Below, in pieces: positions 42,701 to 52,091 of a stretch of DNA of 64,000 nt. Below the pieces are notes generated by a model. That model saw nothing but the letters and a program-made list of their open reading frames with translations, ran no database searches and was not told the DNA's origin. Within the stretch, counting starts at the first letter, position 1, and each line of letters opens with the position of its first letter. The DNA is from Proteobacteria bacterium UBA981 (GTDB taxonomy: Bacteria > Pseudomonadota > Gammaproteobacteria > Ga0077536). The stretch covers positions 14,147 through 78,146 of the forward strand of contig DBBP01000029.1 of assembly GCA_002292285.1 (NCBI GenBank). The letters run 5' to 3'. A program made the position numbers and the translations under genes.

Positions 42701-43663
42701 TCACGGCGTCGCGAGACCATCCAGAAAGCGTAGTATCTGAGCCGTCGTTTCGTCCGGCTTTTCAACCTGCAACCAATGTCCGGCCCCGTCGATGATGTCG
42801 ATAAAACGCAGATCATCGAAGTGCGCAGGAAAGTGTGTCCGCCATTCAGGGTCGTAAAGCAGGACATCGTCTTCCGCGCCAGCTACAAACGCCGCAGGTT
42901 GGGTGAAGCGTGCGCCTTCCAGCTCCGGCGTCGCGGCATTGTTGGTGGGAATGTTGCGATACCAGTTGCACGGCCCACGAAATCCACTCTCGCGGTAAGA
43001 CGCCAGATAAACTTCAAAATCTTCTGCTGATAGCCAGGTTGGCAGGTGGTCGGTTTTGGGCAGCGCTTCGAGCAGAGTCGCGCTCGCCGGACGTTCGAGT
43101 TGCTTCATCCACGCACCGAACGGCGAGTCGGCAGCAAGGCCGTAGTAGAGCTGCAACAGGCTCGACTCGAGATCGGCCTCAAGCTCCGCTTCAACAACGT
43201 CAGGTGCCTGGAAATAGCGGATGTACCAGAATTTATCGTCCATGCCCGGCGGATTAACCGTCGCATCGGTGGGGCGCCAGAAGGGCACCGAAAGCCCCAT
43301 CACCGCTGTGCAGGTCCGCGGGTGTAGCAGCGCCGTGTTCCACGCGACTAGGCAGCCCCAATCATGTCCAATCAGGGTGTAAGTTTCGTGGCCGAGCGCG
43401 GCTGCGATGCCATCGACGTCGTCGGCGAGCGCGCGAATGTTGTACGCCTCGACAGCCGCCGGTTTGCTGCTTGCGCCATAACCCCGTTGGTCAGGAACCG
43501 CGACTCGATAGCCGGCGGCGATGAGTGGGTCAATCTGATGCCGCCACAGGTACCAGCACTGCGGCCAGCCGTGCAGCAATATCAACAATGGGCCATCGCC
43601 CTCGACGACCGTATTGAGCGTGACCCCGTTGGTCTCGATCATTTCGAAATGGCGCTGCTTCAT
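42701..43663 (-). CDS. Alpha/beta hydrolase, epoxide hydrolase/haloalkane dehalogenase-like
   Basis: A 320-residue hydrolase with an Asp nucleophile: LHGWPQCWYLWRHQI is the HGxP oxyanion loop, LIGHDWGCLVAWNTAL the GHDWG elbow with Asp, and DGAGHWLQVEKP the catalytic His. The epoxide-hydrolase motif with cap-domain tyrosines fits soluble epoxide hydrolases; true substrate unknown. GAGG precedes ATG 43663. It follows the small membrane protein gene by 15 bases, apparent operon. Confidence 0.88.
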   Translation of the reverse strand: MKQRHFEMIETNGVTLNTVVEGDGPLLILLHGWPQCWYLWRHQIDPLIAAGYRVAVPDQRGYGASSKPAAVEAYNIRALADDVDGIAAALGHETYTLIGHDWGCLVAWNTALLHPRTCTAVMGLSVPFWRPTDATVNPPGMDDKFWYIRYFQAPDVVEAELEADLESSLLQLYYGLAADSPFGAWMKQLERPASATLLEALPKTDHLPTWLSAEDFEVYLASYRESGFRGPCNWYRNIPTNNAATPELEGARFTQPAAFVAGAEDDVLLYDPEWRTHFPAHFDDLRFIDIIDGAGHWLQVEKPDETTAQILRFLDGLATP

Positions 43664-43678
43664 TGTGTGTTCCTCAGT

Positions 43679-44017
43679 TTACGGCGGCGCTGAAAACAGC
43701 ACCGGTACGTGCGGGTGAATCAAATAATAGGCCACGAAGGTCGTCATCCCGATCAACACTGGCCGATACGCACGCCCCTTGTCCTGCATCGCTGCCTGCG
43801 AGTACCACATGACGCCACTGAGTGCGCAAAGGCCACCGAGCATGAATAGCAGCATGCCGAGGGCAAAATCGATGACGTCGCCGGTGCCCCACGCAGCGCC
43901 AACAGGTTTATCGATCAAGGCGTATAGTGTCGCGCGATAGAGCAGAGCGAGGATGCCGAGAGCGATGACTGCGCGTTCCAGAATGCGGGCAATAAGGATG
44001 ATGCGAGTGAGTGGCAT
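43679..44017 (-). CDS. Small membrane protein, unknown
   Basis: A 112-residue protein with three hydrophobic segments (AVIALGILALLYRATLYALI, VIDFALGMLLFMLGGLCALSGVM, LIGMTTFVAYYLIHPHV). No family recognised. It is the first gene of an apparent pair with the epoxide-hydrolase-like gene and is divergent from darP. Confidence 0.5.
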   Translation of the reverse strand: MPLTRIILIARILERAVIALGILALLYRATLYALIDKPVGAAWGTGDVIDFALGMLLFMLGGLCALSGVMWYSQAAMQDKGRAYRPVLIGMTTFVAYYLIHPHVPVLFSAPP

Positions 44018-44091
44018 ATGCGTAAGTTTACCGTGCCCGGGCCGCGCGGCGCTCGCGATAGCGTCTGCGCAATGCCGCTTGGGTTATCAAT

Positions 44092-44637
44092 ATGGCGCGT
44101 AAACGCCGCCCAGCGTGGCATCAGGACGAACAGAACAGTGAGCCTGGCGACGAACAGGATGGCGGGCCGAAAAGTAAATCCCAGGTCAAGCGTGATCTCG
44201 CGGCGGTCCAGGACCTGGCGCTACGCTTATTAAACCTGTCGGTAAAACAACTCGCGCAGATACCGCTGCTCGACGAAACCCGTGAGGCACTGCTCGCGAC
44301 ACGTGATTTGGAGCGCCGGGCACGCCAGCGTCAGCTGCGCTTTACCAGTGGCTTACTGGCCCGCGAAGACGTCGACGCGGTAACTGAAGCACTGGAAAAG
44401 TTACTCCGTCCGCACGGTGATGCAGTGCGCGTCTTTCATGACGTTGAGGACTGGCGGGACCGTTTGCTAGCCGGCGAGACCGAATTGATCGATACGCTCG
44501 GCGAGCGCTTCGCACAATTGGACCGTCAACAGCTGGTGCAGCTGCTGCGCAGCGCGCGGCAGGAAAGCGAGCGCGGCCAGGCGCCTAAAGCTGCGCGCCA
44601 GTTGTTTCGCATGTTGGTGAGTCTGCGCGAAAGCTGA
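44092..44637 (+). CDS. darP: Ribosome biogenesis factor DarP (YjgA)
   Basis: A 181-residue basic, helical protein: SKSQVKRDLAAVQDLALRLLNLSVKQLAQIPL at the start and RQQLVQLLRSARQESERGQAPKAARQLFRMLVSL at the end match the YjgA/DarP family, which associates with precursors of the 50S subunit (dual-action ribosomal maturation). Single gene upstream of the YgiQ-type gene on the same strand. Confidence 0.9.
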   Translation: MARKRRPAWHQDEQNSEPGDEQDGGPKSKSQVKRDLAAVQDLALRLLNLSVKQLAQIPLLDETREALLATRDLERRARQRQLRFTSGLLAREDVDAVTEALEKLLRPHGDAVRVFHDVEDWRDRLLAGETELIDTLGERFAQLDRQQLVQLLRSARQESERGQAPKAARQLFRMLVSLRES

Positions 44638-44715
44638 AACCTTCCTGAATTGGTGGCGTGTGCGTCCGCTGACTCGTTGTAAGGAACGTTTGCCGCAGTG
44701 CACTACAATAGCCGC

Positions 44716-46833
44716 ATGCATCTCAGCGCCCCCCATCTTTTTGAACATCCGCGTTACTGGGCCGAGTGCTATGGCACGGCACCGTGGCTGCCCACCTCAC
44801 GAGCAGAAATGGACGAGTTGGGGTGGGACAGTTGTGACGTCATCCTGGTGACCGGGGATGCCTACGTGGACCATCCGAGCTTCGGCATGGCCGTCATGGG
44901 GCGGTTTCTGGAGGCGCAGGGATTTCGGGTCGGCATCATCGCGCAACCGGATTGGAACAGTACTGCCGCGTTCACCGCGCTTGGCCAACCGAATCTTTTT
45001 TTCGGTGTCACGGCCGGCAATATGGATTCATTAATCAACCGCTATACCGCTGATCTGCGCCTGCGTAGTGATGACGCCTATACGCCTCATGGCGCCGCCG
45101 GCAAACGACCTGAGCGTGCCGTGATTGTCTACGCTCAACGGTGTCGGGAGGTCTTTCGGGAAACACCGATCGTCATTGGCGGTATCGAAGCCAGTCTGCG
45201 CCGTATCGCGCAGTACGATTACTGGAGTGACAAAGTGCGCCGCTCCGTGTTGATTGATTCAGATGCCGACATGTTGTTGTACGGCAACGCCGAACGGGCG
45301 ATTGCAGAGATCGCGCACAAGCTCGGGCGGGGTCACAAGATTGCGGAACTGACCGACATTCGCGGCAGTGTCGTGGTGCGCGAGGCCACGCCCGCGGGTT
45401 GGACCGAGATCGACTCAACCCGCATCGACTGGCCGAAGCAAATCGACAAAATGCCAAATCCCTACGACTACAAGGACGGTAGCAGTGCCTGCGCGGAGAA
45501 TGAGAAGGACGATGCAAAAACCGTGCGAGTCATTCCGATGCCCTTGCAGAGGCAGGTTCGGAAAGATCGCGAACACGTCTGTATTCGCTTGCCGTCATTC
45601 GAGAAGGTTAGCAACGACTCGGCGCTCTATGCACACGCGGCGCGCGTGCTGCACCAGGAATCCAATCCGCATAATGCGCGCACTCTGGTTCAGCGGCATG
45701 GTCGGCGCGAGGTGTGGGTTAATCCGCCGCCTATTCCTCTGTTAACTGATGAAATGGACGGCGTGTTCGATCTCCAGTATCAGCGGCGTCCTCATCCAAG
45801 CTATGGCGACGCGAAAATTCCCGCTTACGAGATGATCAAAACCTCGGTCAATATTATGCGCGGGTGTTTTGGCGGGTGTACTTTTTGTTCGATTACCGAG
45901 CACGAGGGGCGCGTGATTCAGAGTCGGTCGGAGGAGTCGATTCTGCGCGAGATAGAAGATATCCGCGACAAAGTGCCGGGCTTCACGGGAGTGATTTCCG
46001 ATCTCGGTGGCCCGACCGCCAACATGTATCAACTTAACTGCAAGGACGATGAAATTCAGGCCAGTTGTCGGCGTTTGTCGTGCGTCTATCCGAGCGTGTG
46101 CAGCAACCTGGAAACCAGTCATGCACCAACTACGGCGCTCTATCGCAAAGCGCGTGAATTGCCCGGCGTGAAGCGCATCCTAATCGCGTCTGGCCTGCGC
46201 TACGACCTCGCGGTGCTGGACGAAGAGTATGTGCGGGAACTGGTCACCCATCATGTTGGGGGATACCTGAAGATCGCCCCGGAACACAGCGAAGACGCGA
46301 CGCTCAGCAAAATGATGAAGCCCGGCATGGGCAGCTACTACAAATTCAAGAAACTCTTCGAGCGTTTTTCCCGTGACGCCGGCAAGAAGCAATACCTGAT
46401 CCCATACTTCATCGCTGCCCATCCCGGCTGTGAGGACAGCGACATGGTCAAGCTTGCGTTGTGGTTGAAGCGTAATAAATTTCGTGTTGACCAGGTGCAA
46501 ACTTTCTACCCTTCACCCATGGCACTGGCGACGGCGATGTATCACTCCGGCCGCAACCCACTGAAGAAACTCAGCTACAAAGGCGAACGGCTGTCTACGG
46601 CGAAGGATATTAAGCAACGGCGTTTGCACAAGGCGTTCCTGCGCTCGCACGACGAAGCGAATTGGGAACTGTTGCGCGACGCCCTAAAACAGATGGGACG
46701 CAACGATCTGGTTGGCGACGGTGAACACCAGTTAATTCCGGCTGCCCCGCGGACCCGCTCGGTCGCCAAACGCTCTCGAGCGAATCCGCGTCGCTCGCGC
46801 AGCAATCCGGCGCGCGGCGGACAATGGAGCTAA
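44716..46833 (+). CDS. ygiQ: YgiQ-family radical SAM protein
   Basis: A 705-residue enzyme whose N-terminal region (YWAECYGTAPWLPTSRAEMDELGWDSCDVILVTGDAYVDHPSFG) is typical of YgiQ. The radical-SAM CxxxCxxC cluster lies in MRGCFGGCTFCSITEHEGR near residue 390, and the C-terminus is Arg-rich. The family is conserved across bacteria, with no settled reaction. ATG 44716 was preferred; GTG 44698 with AAGGA upstream is a possible start adding six residues. Fully open frame at family length. Confidence 0.92.
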   Translation: MHLSAPHLFEHPRYWAECYGTAPWLPTSRAEMDELGWDSCDVILVTGDAYVDHPSFGMAVMGRFLEAQGFRVGIIAQPDWNSTAAFTALGQPNLFFGVTAGNMDSLINRYTADLRLRSDDAYTPHGAAGKRPERAVIVYAQRCREVFRETPIVIGGIEASLRRIAQYDYWSDKVRRSVLIDSDADMLLYGNAERAIAEIAHKLGRGHKIAELTDIRGSVVVREATPAGWTEIDSTRIDWPKQIDKMPNPYDYKDGSSACAENEKDDAKTVRVIPMPLQRQVRKDREHVCIRLPSFEKVSNDSALYAHAARVLHQESNPHNARTLVQRHGRREVWVNPPPIPLLTDEMDGVFDLQYQRRPHPSYGDAKIPAYEMIKTSVNIMRGCFGGCTFCSITEHEGRVIQSRSEESILREIEDIRDKVPGFTGVISDLGGPTANMYQLNCKDDEIQASCRRLSCVYPSVCSNLETSHAPTTALYRKARELPGVKRILIASGLRYDLAVLDEEYVRELVTHHVGGYLKIAPEHSEDATLSKMMKPGMGSYYKFKKLFERFSRDAGKKQYLIPYFIAAHPGCEDSDMVKLALWLKRNKFRVDQVQTFYPSPMALATAMYHSGRNPLKKLSYKGERLSTAKDIKQRRLHKAFLRSHDEANWELLRDALKQMGRNDLVGDGEHQLIPAAPRTRSVAKRSRANPRRSRSNPARGGQWS

Positions 46834-47012
46834 ACGGAACGGGCGCTTCGGCACGCTTAATAAACCGGTGCAAAAGTGCACGAGCATACCGGCGAGCAAA
46901 GAGTGTGCCTGGTACAAGATTATTAAGAGCACTGCAGAACGCCGTGCGAAGTGGCAATTTCACGGTGCAGCCAGTTGCTCTGCGGTTCGGTAATCAGAAA
47001 CAGGAGTAAATC

Positions 47013-47387
47013 ATGACACCGGAAGAAACTGTCGACGCATTCTGCGCGGCCCTGACTCAAGACCTGAATAGCTGCCTGGCCTACATCGCTGACGATTGTG
47101 TCTACCAAAACATGCCATTCCCGGCTGTCGTCGGACCGGAAGGGGTGCGTTCAACTCTGGCCGGCTTTTTTGAAATTACCGGCCCGGTGCGCGTAGAAAC
47201 GCTCGAGCAGGTGGCGGTTGGCAATCTGGTGATGAACGAGCGCCTCGATCACTTTACACCACCGACCGGCAAGGCCTTTGGCCTTCCTGTTGCGGGTGTG
47301 TTCGAAGTCACTAATGGCAAAATTACGGCGTGGCGGGATTACTTTTGTATGCGCCAATTCGCGGAAGGTACCGGCCTCGCTATCTGA
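47013..47387 (+). CDS. Limonene-epoxide hydrolase-like protein
   Basis: A 124-residue NTF2-like protein. NERLDHF supplies the Arg and first Asp and WRDYF the second Asp of the Asp-Arg-Asp catalytic group of limonene-1,2-epoxide hydrolases, and the start TPEETVDAFCAALTQDLNSCLAYI fits the fold. It likely adds water to an epoxide or acts on a similar ring, in the cytosol. AGGAG precedes ATG 47013. A strong hairpin follows. Confidence 0.85.
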   Translation: MTPEETVDAFCAALTQDLNSCLAYIADDCVYQNMPFPAVVGPEGVRSTLAGFFEITGPVRVETLEQVAVGNLVMNERLDHFTPPTGKAFGLPVAGVFEVTNGKITAWRDYFCMRQFAEGTGLAI

Positions 47388-47411
47388 ATAGCGCGCACGG
47401 GTTTGCGGTCA

Positions 47412-47432
47412 GGGCCGCGTCGGGCGCGGCCC
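47412..47432. terminator. 8-bp GC-rich hairpin between epoxide-hydrolase-like and rhodanese genes
   Basis: GGGCCGCG (47412-47419) and CGCGGCCC (47425-47432) form a perfect 8-bp stem with a 5-base loop. It lies between convergent genes and is probably a two-way stop, though no T-run is present. Confidence 0.55.
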
Positions 47433-47447
47433 CATTGCGAGCGTGCT

Positions 47448-47858
47448 TTACTTGGCTTGCGGTAGTTTCGCCTCTTTGGCTTCGACTTCACCCTCGGCCT
47501 TAACCCATGCGCCGAAGCCGCCGGCCATGTGTGCCACTGGCGCCAGCCCCATGCGGTGTACCGACTGTGCGGCCAGCGCCGAACGCATGCCACCAGCGCA
47601 GTAAAAAATGAATTTCTTGCCCGAAGCAAACTCTTCGCGATGGTAAGGGCTGGCCGGATCAACCCAGAATTCCAGCATGCCGCGCGGTGCATGACTGGCA
47701 CCTGGAATCGTGCCGTCACGCCACAACTCGCGGATATCCCGAATATCGATTAACTGCACGTCCGGATCGTTGCGGGCCGCCATCACCTGCTCGACGGTCA
47801 TGGTCTCAATTTCCTGTTCGGCCTCTGCGCACAGTTGTTTTATGCCTTTGGTGATCAT
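47448..47858 (-). CDS. Rhodanese-domain sulfurtransferase
   Basis: A 136-residue single rhodanese domain: VQLIDIRDIRELWRDGTIPGASHAPRGMLEFWV and FYCAGGMRSALAAQSVHRMGL, with the active-site loop C-A-G-G-M-R-S, whose Cys carries the persulfide. The start ATG 47858 follows AAAGGAGCC; an ORF open to 47975 lacks a better site. Probably moves sulfane sulfur or detoxifies cyanide in the cytosol. Confidence 0.9.
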   Translation of the reverse strand: MITKGIKQLCAEAEQEIETMTVEQVMAARNDPDVQLIDIRDIRELWRDGTIPGASHAPRGMLEFWVDPASPYHREEFASGKKFIFYCAGGMRSALAAQSVHRMGLAPVAHMAGGFGAWVKAEGEVEAKEAKLPQAK

Positions 47859-48014
47859 CACGGCTCCTTTGCCAGACTTTAAGATTACAATCGCCGCCCC
47901 GTATTTCGGCATGCTGCCGATGCGGACAGATGGGAGGCATTTATTGCCGCAGGCGAGCGCAGAGTCAAGTCGCATGAGGCCGCGAGACGCCGTGACGCGA
48001 GAAAGGGGGAATGC

Positions 48015-48950
48015 GTGAGTTCAGACCAGCGGCACGGAACAGTGAGTGTGCATGTCGCGTACGTGATGCTGGTCACCGTGATGATGCTGTGGGCCTCGGG
48101 CGTGATCGTCGCCAAGAGTGTTGCGGAGTTGGTCCCGCCGATCGGATTTTCGTTCTGGCGCTGGTTGTGCGCGGTGTCATTGCTGACGCCATTGGCGGCC
48201 CGCCAAGCGCTGCTCCATTGGTCCTACATTCGCACCCGTGCTGTGCAGTTTTTGTTGCTTGGTCTGTTTATGGCGGGTGGCAGCACCTTGCTGGTCGCCG
48301 CAGTTCAACACACCACGGCGACCAATGTGGGTCTCGTTAGTGCCGCCCAGCCGATGATCACGGTGGTGATTGCGTGGCTGGTACTGCGCGAGCGCGTGTC
48401 CTACGGCCAGCAAATCGGTATCGCAGCAGCTGCGATGGGCATCGTGGTGATGGTCGCGCGGATGGATATGGCGGTGATTGTGGGGCTCGCTTTCAATCCT
48501 GGGGATCTGCTGGTTCTACTCGCCGTGGTTTTCTACGCGCTGTACTCGATCAACCTCCATCGCTGGATCGCTGGTTTGCCGCCGCTACTGACCATGTATC
48601 TGACTGCGATAGGTGGGATGCTGGTATTGCTGCCGTTCTACGTGGTGGAGAGTTTCACCGTGCAAACGTTCCAATGGAGCGCGCCGGTGGTCGCAGGATT
48701 GCTTTTCATGGCCCTGATCCCGACCATGTTGGCAACCACCATGTGGAATATCAGTGTTGGCGTCGTGGGACCAGGGCGGGCGTCCGTATTCATTAATTTG
48801 CTGCCAATTTTCGCCACTTTAATGGCCGTTGGCCTGCTCGGAGAGCATTTGCAGCTTTATCATCTGGTTGGCGGCGTACTGGTTTGTGCCGGCATTACTC
48901 TGGTGGTTCGGCTGCAGCCAGGGCGCCAAAACGACGACTCAGGGCCCTAA
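48015..48950 (+). CDS. EamA-family (DMT) transporter
   Basis: A 311-residue membrane protein with ten hydrophobic helices in two EamA repeats: MLWASGVIVAKSVAELVPPIGFSFWRW in the first and LFMALIPTMLATTMWNISVGVVGPGRASVFINLLPIFATLMA in the second. These export small metabolites or amino acids. GTG 48015 follows GAAAGGGGGA. Single gene; substrate unknown. Confidence 0.86.
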   Translation: MSSDQRHGTVSVHVAYVMLVTVMMLWASGVIVAKSVAELVPPIGFSFWRWLCAVSLLTPLAARQALLHWSYIRTRAVQFLLLGLFMAGGSTLLVAAVQHTTATNVGLVSAAQPMITVVIAWLVLRERVSYGQQIGIAAAAMGIVVMVARMDMAVIVGLAFNPGDLLVLLAVVFYALYSINLHRWIAGLPPLLTMYLTAIGGMLVLLPFYVVESFTVQTFQWSAPVVAGLLFMALIPTMLATTMWNISVGVVGPGRASVFINLLPIFATLMAVGLLGEHLQLYHLVGGVLVCAGITLVVRLQPGRQNDDSGP

Positions 48951-48998
48951 TATGTTAGTCTGCCCGCCAATTTTTATATTACAGAGGTCAAATTCTTA

Positions 48999-49778
48999 GT
49001 GTTGCACACAGATATCGAGATTCAGTTAAAGGTCTGGAAGGACCTGGCAATCAGCAAACAAATCTTGATGGGCGCCGCCACAGAGGCCCTGGGACTGGAT
49101 CCCGAATGCAGTTCCGAAGAACTCCGCACCGCCCTGACCAGCTCGATCAAGCGGTCCAAAGAAGCCGACGCCAACATCGAACGTACGCGTGAGGAAACTG
49201 CCACTCAAATCGCCGACATGACTGCACAGGTGGAAACCATGCAGAAGGCGCTGACAGCGGCTGAAGCGCAAGTTACCGAATCGTCAACCGCCCGGGAAGC
49301 TGCCGAACGACGCGCCGAGATCGGCAAAACCGAAAACGCCGAATCGATTAAAAAGGCCAAAGCCGAAGTTGCTGCCAAGCAGAATGAGCTGAAAGCCATA
49401 TCCAAAGCACTCGCTGACACGCCTGATAACGTCATCAAGAAGCTCAAGGCTCTGAAAAAACAGAAACTCGACGAAGCGCGGATTCGAGGCCTTGTCGAGA
49501 CCCAGCTGCGTACCACGCGTAAAGACAAAACGAAGATCGAGCAGAAACTTGAAGTGCAAAAGGCCGAGATGGAGAAGGTCACGCCACTACTGGAGACGCT
49601 GCGTGACATGCGTGACCTCTGCGTGAAGGCCAATGAGAAAATCAAGTCGTTGAGCGAACACGAAAGCGACTTGTTGGAGATTCCAGAGCTGGATGAAGAA
49701 TTGTTGGACAGTCTGACTGAAACTGAAGAAGACGAATCCGATGACGCCGAGGAAAAGGCGAGTGTGGCAACCGGCTAG
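48999..49778 (+). CDS. Coiled-coil protein of unknown function
   Basis: A 259-residue protein: a short N-terminal head (IEIQLKVWKDLAISKQILMGAATEALGLDPE), then a long coiled coil (~55-230) rich in Ala, Glu, Lys and Gln (AQVETMQKALTAAEAQVTES, NELKAISKALADTPDNVIKK), and a strongly acidic C-terminus (ELDEELLDSLTETEEDESDD). No membrane segment or signal. GTG 48999 is the start. I know of no function. Alone on the plus strand. Confidence 0.65.
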   Translation: MLHTDIEIQLKVWKDLAISKQILMGAATEALGLDPECSSEELRTALTSSIKRSKEADANIERTREETATQIADMTAQVETMQKALTAAEAQVTESSTAREAAERRAEIGKTENAESIKKAKAEVAAKQNELKAISKALADTPDNVIKKLKALKKQKLDEARIRGLVETQLRTTRKDKTKIEQKLEVQKAEMEKVTPLLETLRDMRDLCVKANEKIKSLSEHESDLLEIPELDEELLDSLTETEEDESDDAEEKASVATG

Positions 49779-50010
49779 CAGGCTGCGAAATTATGGGGGC
49801 ACAACAGTCCCCAGCACCACCGGTTGCGGCGTTGGCGATGTTGGGCGTTAGCGCGGTTTCGCAGGGACCAAATCCTCATCCCCAATGCCGCTCTTGCACG
49901 ACCCATCACGTCACAAAATTTTCAATCTAATCGGCCAATTGCTATACGCCTCGCTGCTTGACTGCCGGCAACCCGCGACGTAGCTGTGCACACCACGCTG
50001 TTCCTTGGCG
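49779..50010. other. Gap without a supported gene
   Basis: About 230 bases between the coiled-coil gene and the convergent mlaC-like gene. No protein-like frame, strong hairpin or RNA gene was seen. Confidence 0.4.
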
Positions 50011-50667
50011 TCATGGCGCGGTCGCCAAACCGTGCCGGTTGATGCGCGAGCGCAGTTCGTCGAGCACCCCCTGGGGACTCGACCTCGCGAACAACGATTG
50101 GAATTCCGCCCGATAAATCATCACACCACTTATCCCCGCCATAACGATGTCGTAAGCACGCCAACGGTTATCGCGGAGCGCCATGCGCACTTCGATCGGA
50201 ACATCGGTGTTACGCCAGCGCACTGTCACCGAAACGACGGCGCGATTGGGGGACTTAATGGACTGGCTGGTGAAACTGACTTGCTCGTTACTGTAATGCG
50301 CCTGTAGTCGGCTGAGATAGTAGCGGCACAGAAACTCACCAAACGTGGCGACGAAATCATTTTGCTCAACGCTTGAGAACGCGCTCCAATTGTCAGCCAG
50401 CACGAGCCGTGAGAACGCATAGATGTCGAACATTTCGTGGGCGATCGCGCACAGTTGCTGTTGTTGGTTGGTGTAGTCTTCGGCACTGTCCTCGCCGTCG
50501 TTGTTGAGTACCGCAATACCGGCGCTAACGTGGGCGCGCAGCACATCAATTGGCTGCGCTTCGCTCGCGAGTGCTGCGAGTTGCACCACGAGCAGGGTAA
50601 ACAAGAGCGCGAGTGCGGGCAGTTTTAGGTGGTGAAGTGGGCGCATAAGTGCGGCAACGATAACCAA
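50011..50667 (-). CDS. MlaC/Ttg2D-family periplasmic lipid-transfer protein (orphan)
   Basis: A 218-residue protein with an N-terminal signal (LPALALLFTLLVVQLAALASEA). The mature fold matches MlaC: VNDYTN-type helical start, SAFSSVEQNDFVATFGEFLCRYYLSRL, and WRAYDIVMAGISGVMIYRAEFQSLFARSS. MlaC carries phospholipids between the outer-membrane MlaA complex and the inner-membrane MlaFEDB transporter. Those partner genes are not in this window, so this is an orphan copy. Confidence 0.8.
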   Translation of the reverse strand: MVIVAALMRPLHHLKLPALALLFTLLVVQLAALASEAQPIDVLRAHVSAGIAVLNNDGEDSAEDYTNQQQQLCAIAHEMFDIYAFSRLVLADNWSAFSSVEQNDFVATFGEFLCRYYLSRLQAHYSNEQVSFTSQSIKSPNRAVVSVTVRWRNTDVPIEVRMALRDNRWRAYDIVMAGISGVMIYRAEFQSLFARSSPQGVLDELRSRINRHGLATAP

Positions 50668-50689
50668 AATCTCGACGTCTTACCCCATC

Positions 50690-51904
50690 TCAGTGATGTT
50701 TCGCGGGGCGCAGCATGACCGCCCCGATGACGGTCGTCGCGACGGCAAGGATGGCGTAAGCAGGCGAGAAACTACCACTTATGGCCAGCATGAGACCGAA
50801 TAATGGCGGTGCCACCACGACTCCGAAAAAGGTGACGAAAAGCCCGCCTCCGGTAGCACGGCTGACATCTTCCGGGCGCACGCGACGGGTGATCTCGGCC
50901 AGATAGACCCCGTTCCACGAAGCGCCGGTGGCACCAAATAGCGCACACAGCGCATAAACGGACCACGCCGGCCACGCCTCCGTGACCTGCCCGGTTAACG
51001 CCGTCGCAACCGCCATTCCCAGCGCGAGGAGGCCAAGAAGATGTTGGCTACGTCCGCTCGTATCGGCCAGCCGTCCCCAGAAGATTCGGCCGCAGACTGC
51101 CGCGGCACCGAGCACGGACAATGCGAGCCCGGCTTGCTGGTTGGTCCAACCATTACCGGTTTCAAGAAAGGTCACCAGAAAATAGATGTAGCTCTGCTGC
51201 GTGGCCGAGAAGAAGAACGTAGCAATCGCGAGTAGGCGTAACTCCGGGCGCGAGAAGATCAGGCGTAACGGCCCCAGAATATTGCCGCGTAATAGGGGTG
51301 CGCTGCGCTGCAGGCCACTGTCAAAGCGCGCGCGAATGGGCTGCAATAAGATGCTCGCGCTGGCGACGATAACTGCCACCAGGATAAGTGTCATTTGCCA
51401 GCTGACCACGCTCAGAAACCACGGCACCAGCAGGCCGGCGAGCAGCCCACCGAGCGGCACGCCCGTTTGCTTGATCGAAAAACTGAGCGACAGAAAGCGC
51501 GCCGGCGTGTGGCGCGCGAGAAGATGACTACTGGCAGGTGTAGTCGGCCCGTAGGCGAGGCCACAGAGCACCGCTGACAATAGAAACAACGACCAATGTG
51601 CACCCAGACAAATGAGTAAAGCCAGTGCGCAGGACACCATCAACAATTGGCTGAAGCGGATAGCTCCCAAACGCGCCACAAAACCGCCGGCAGTCAGTGT
51701 CCCGATCATAGCGCCGACATAACACAGCGAGGCGTAGACCCCGATCAACGATCGATCCAGGTCGAGCTCAACGGCGAGTTGCGGAGCCATCACGGATACG
51801 GTGAGCGTCACCATTGTGACGAGCGCCTGCACGGAAGTCGTCGCGAGCAGCGCGACGACTACGGTGCCACGACCCTGATCGTGGCCTGCATGCGTTGCGT
51901 TCAT
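50690..51904 (-). CDS. MFS transporter
   Basis: A 404-residue protein with ~12 hydrophobic segments. TAGGFVARLGAIRFSQLLMVSC is the loop after helix 2, and GRIFWGRLADTSGRSQHLLGLL the corresponding loop in the second half. Start ATG 51904 was chosen because the longer frame to 52057 is not family-like. Substrate unknown. Upstream gap 51905-52091 is divergent with the TPP-enzyme pair. Confidence 0.83.
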   Translation of the reverse strand: MNATHAGHDQGRGTVVVALLATTSVQALVTMVTLTVSVMAPQLAVELDLDRSLIGVYASLCYVGAMIGTLTAGGFVARLGAIRFSQLLMVSCALALLICLGAHWSLFLLSAVLCGLAYGPTTPASSHLLARHTPARFLSLSFSIKQTGVPLGGLLAGLLVPWFLSVVSWQMTLILVAVIVASASILLQPIRARFDSGLQRSAPLLRGNILGPLRLIFSRPELRLLAIATFFFSATQQSYIYFLVTFLETGNGWTNQQAGLALSVLGAAAVCGRIFWGRLADTSGRSQHLLGLLALGMAVATALTGQVTEAWPAWSVYALCALFGATGASWNGVYLAEITRRVRPEDVSRATGGGLFVTFFGVVVAPPLFGLMLAISGSFSPAYAILAVATTVIGAVMLRPAKHH

Positions 51905-52091
51905 GATTATCGCGCCACAGTGCGTCGCCGCTTGATGTAGGCCCGTACGCCAAGCGCGTACGGCCAGGCAACGTGTAAACTGGCGCGGTCGCAGGTGAGT
52001 AGACGCCAATGGGGCACAACGATAAACATACGATTTCGCGTTTTGGCAGGCTGACAACGACAGGACTTGAATACGCGATTGTAATGGAACT

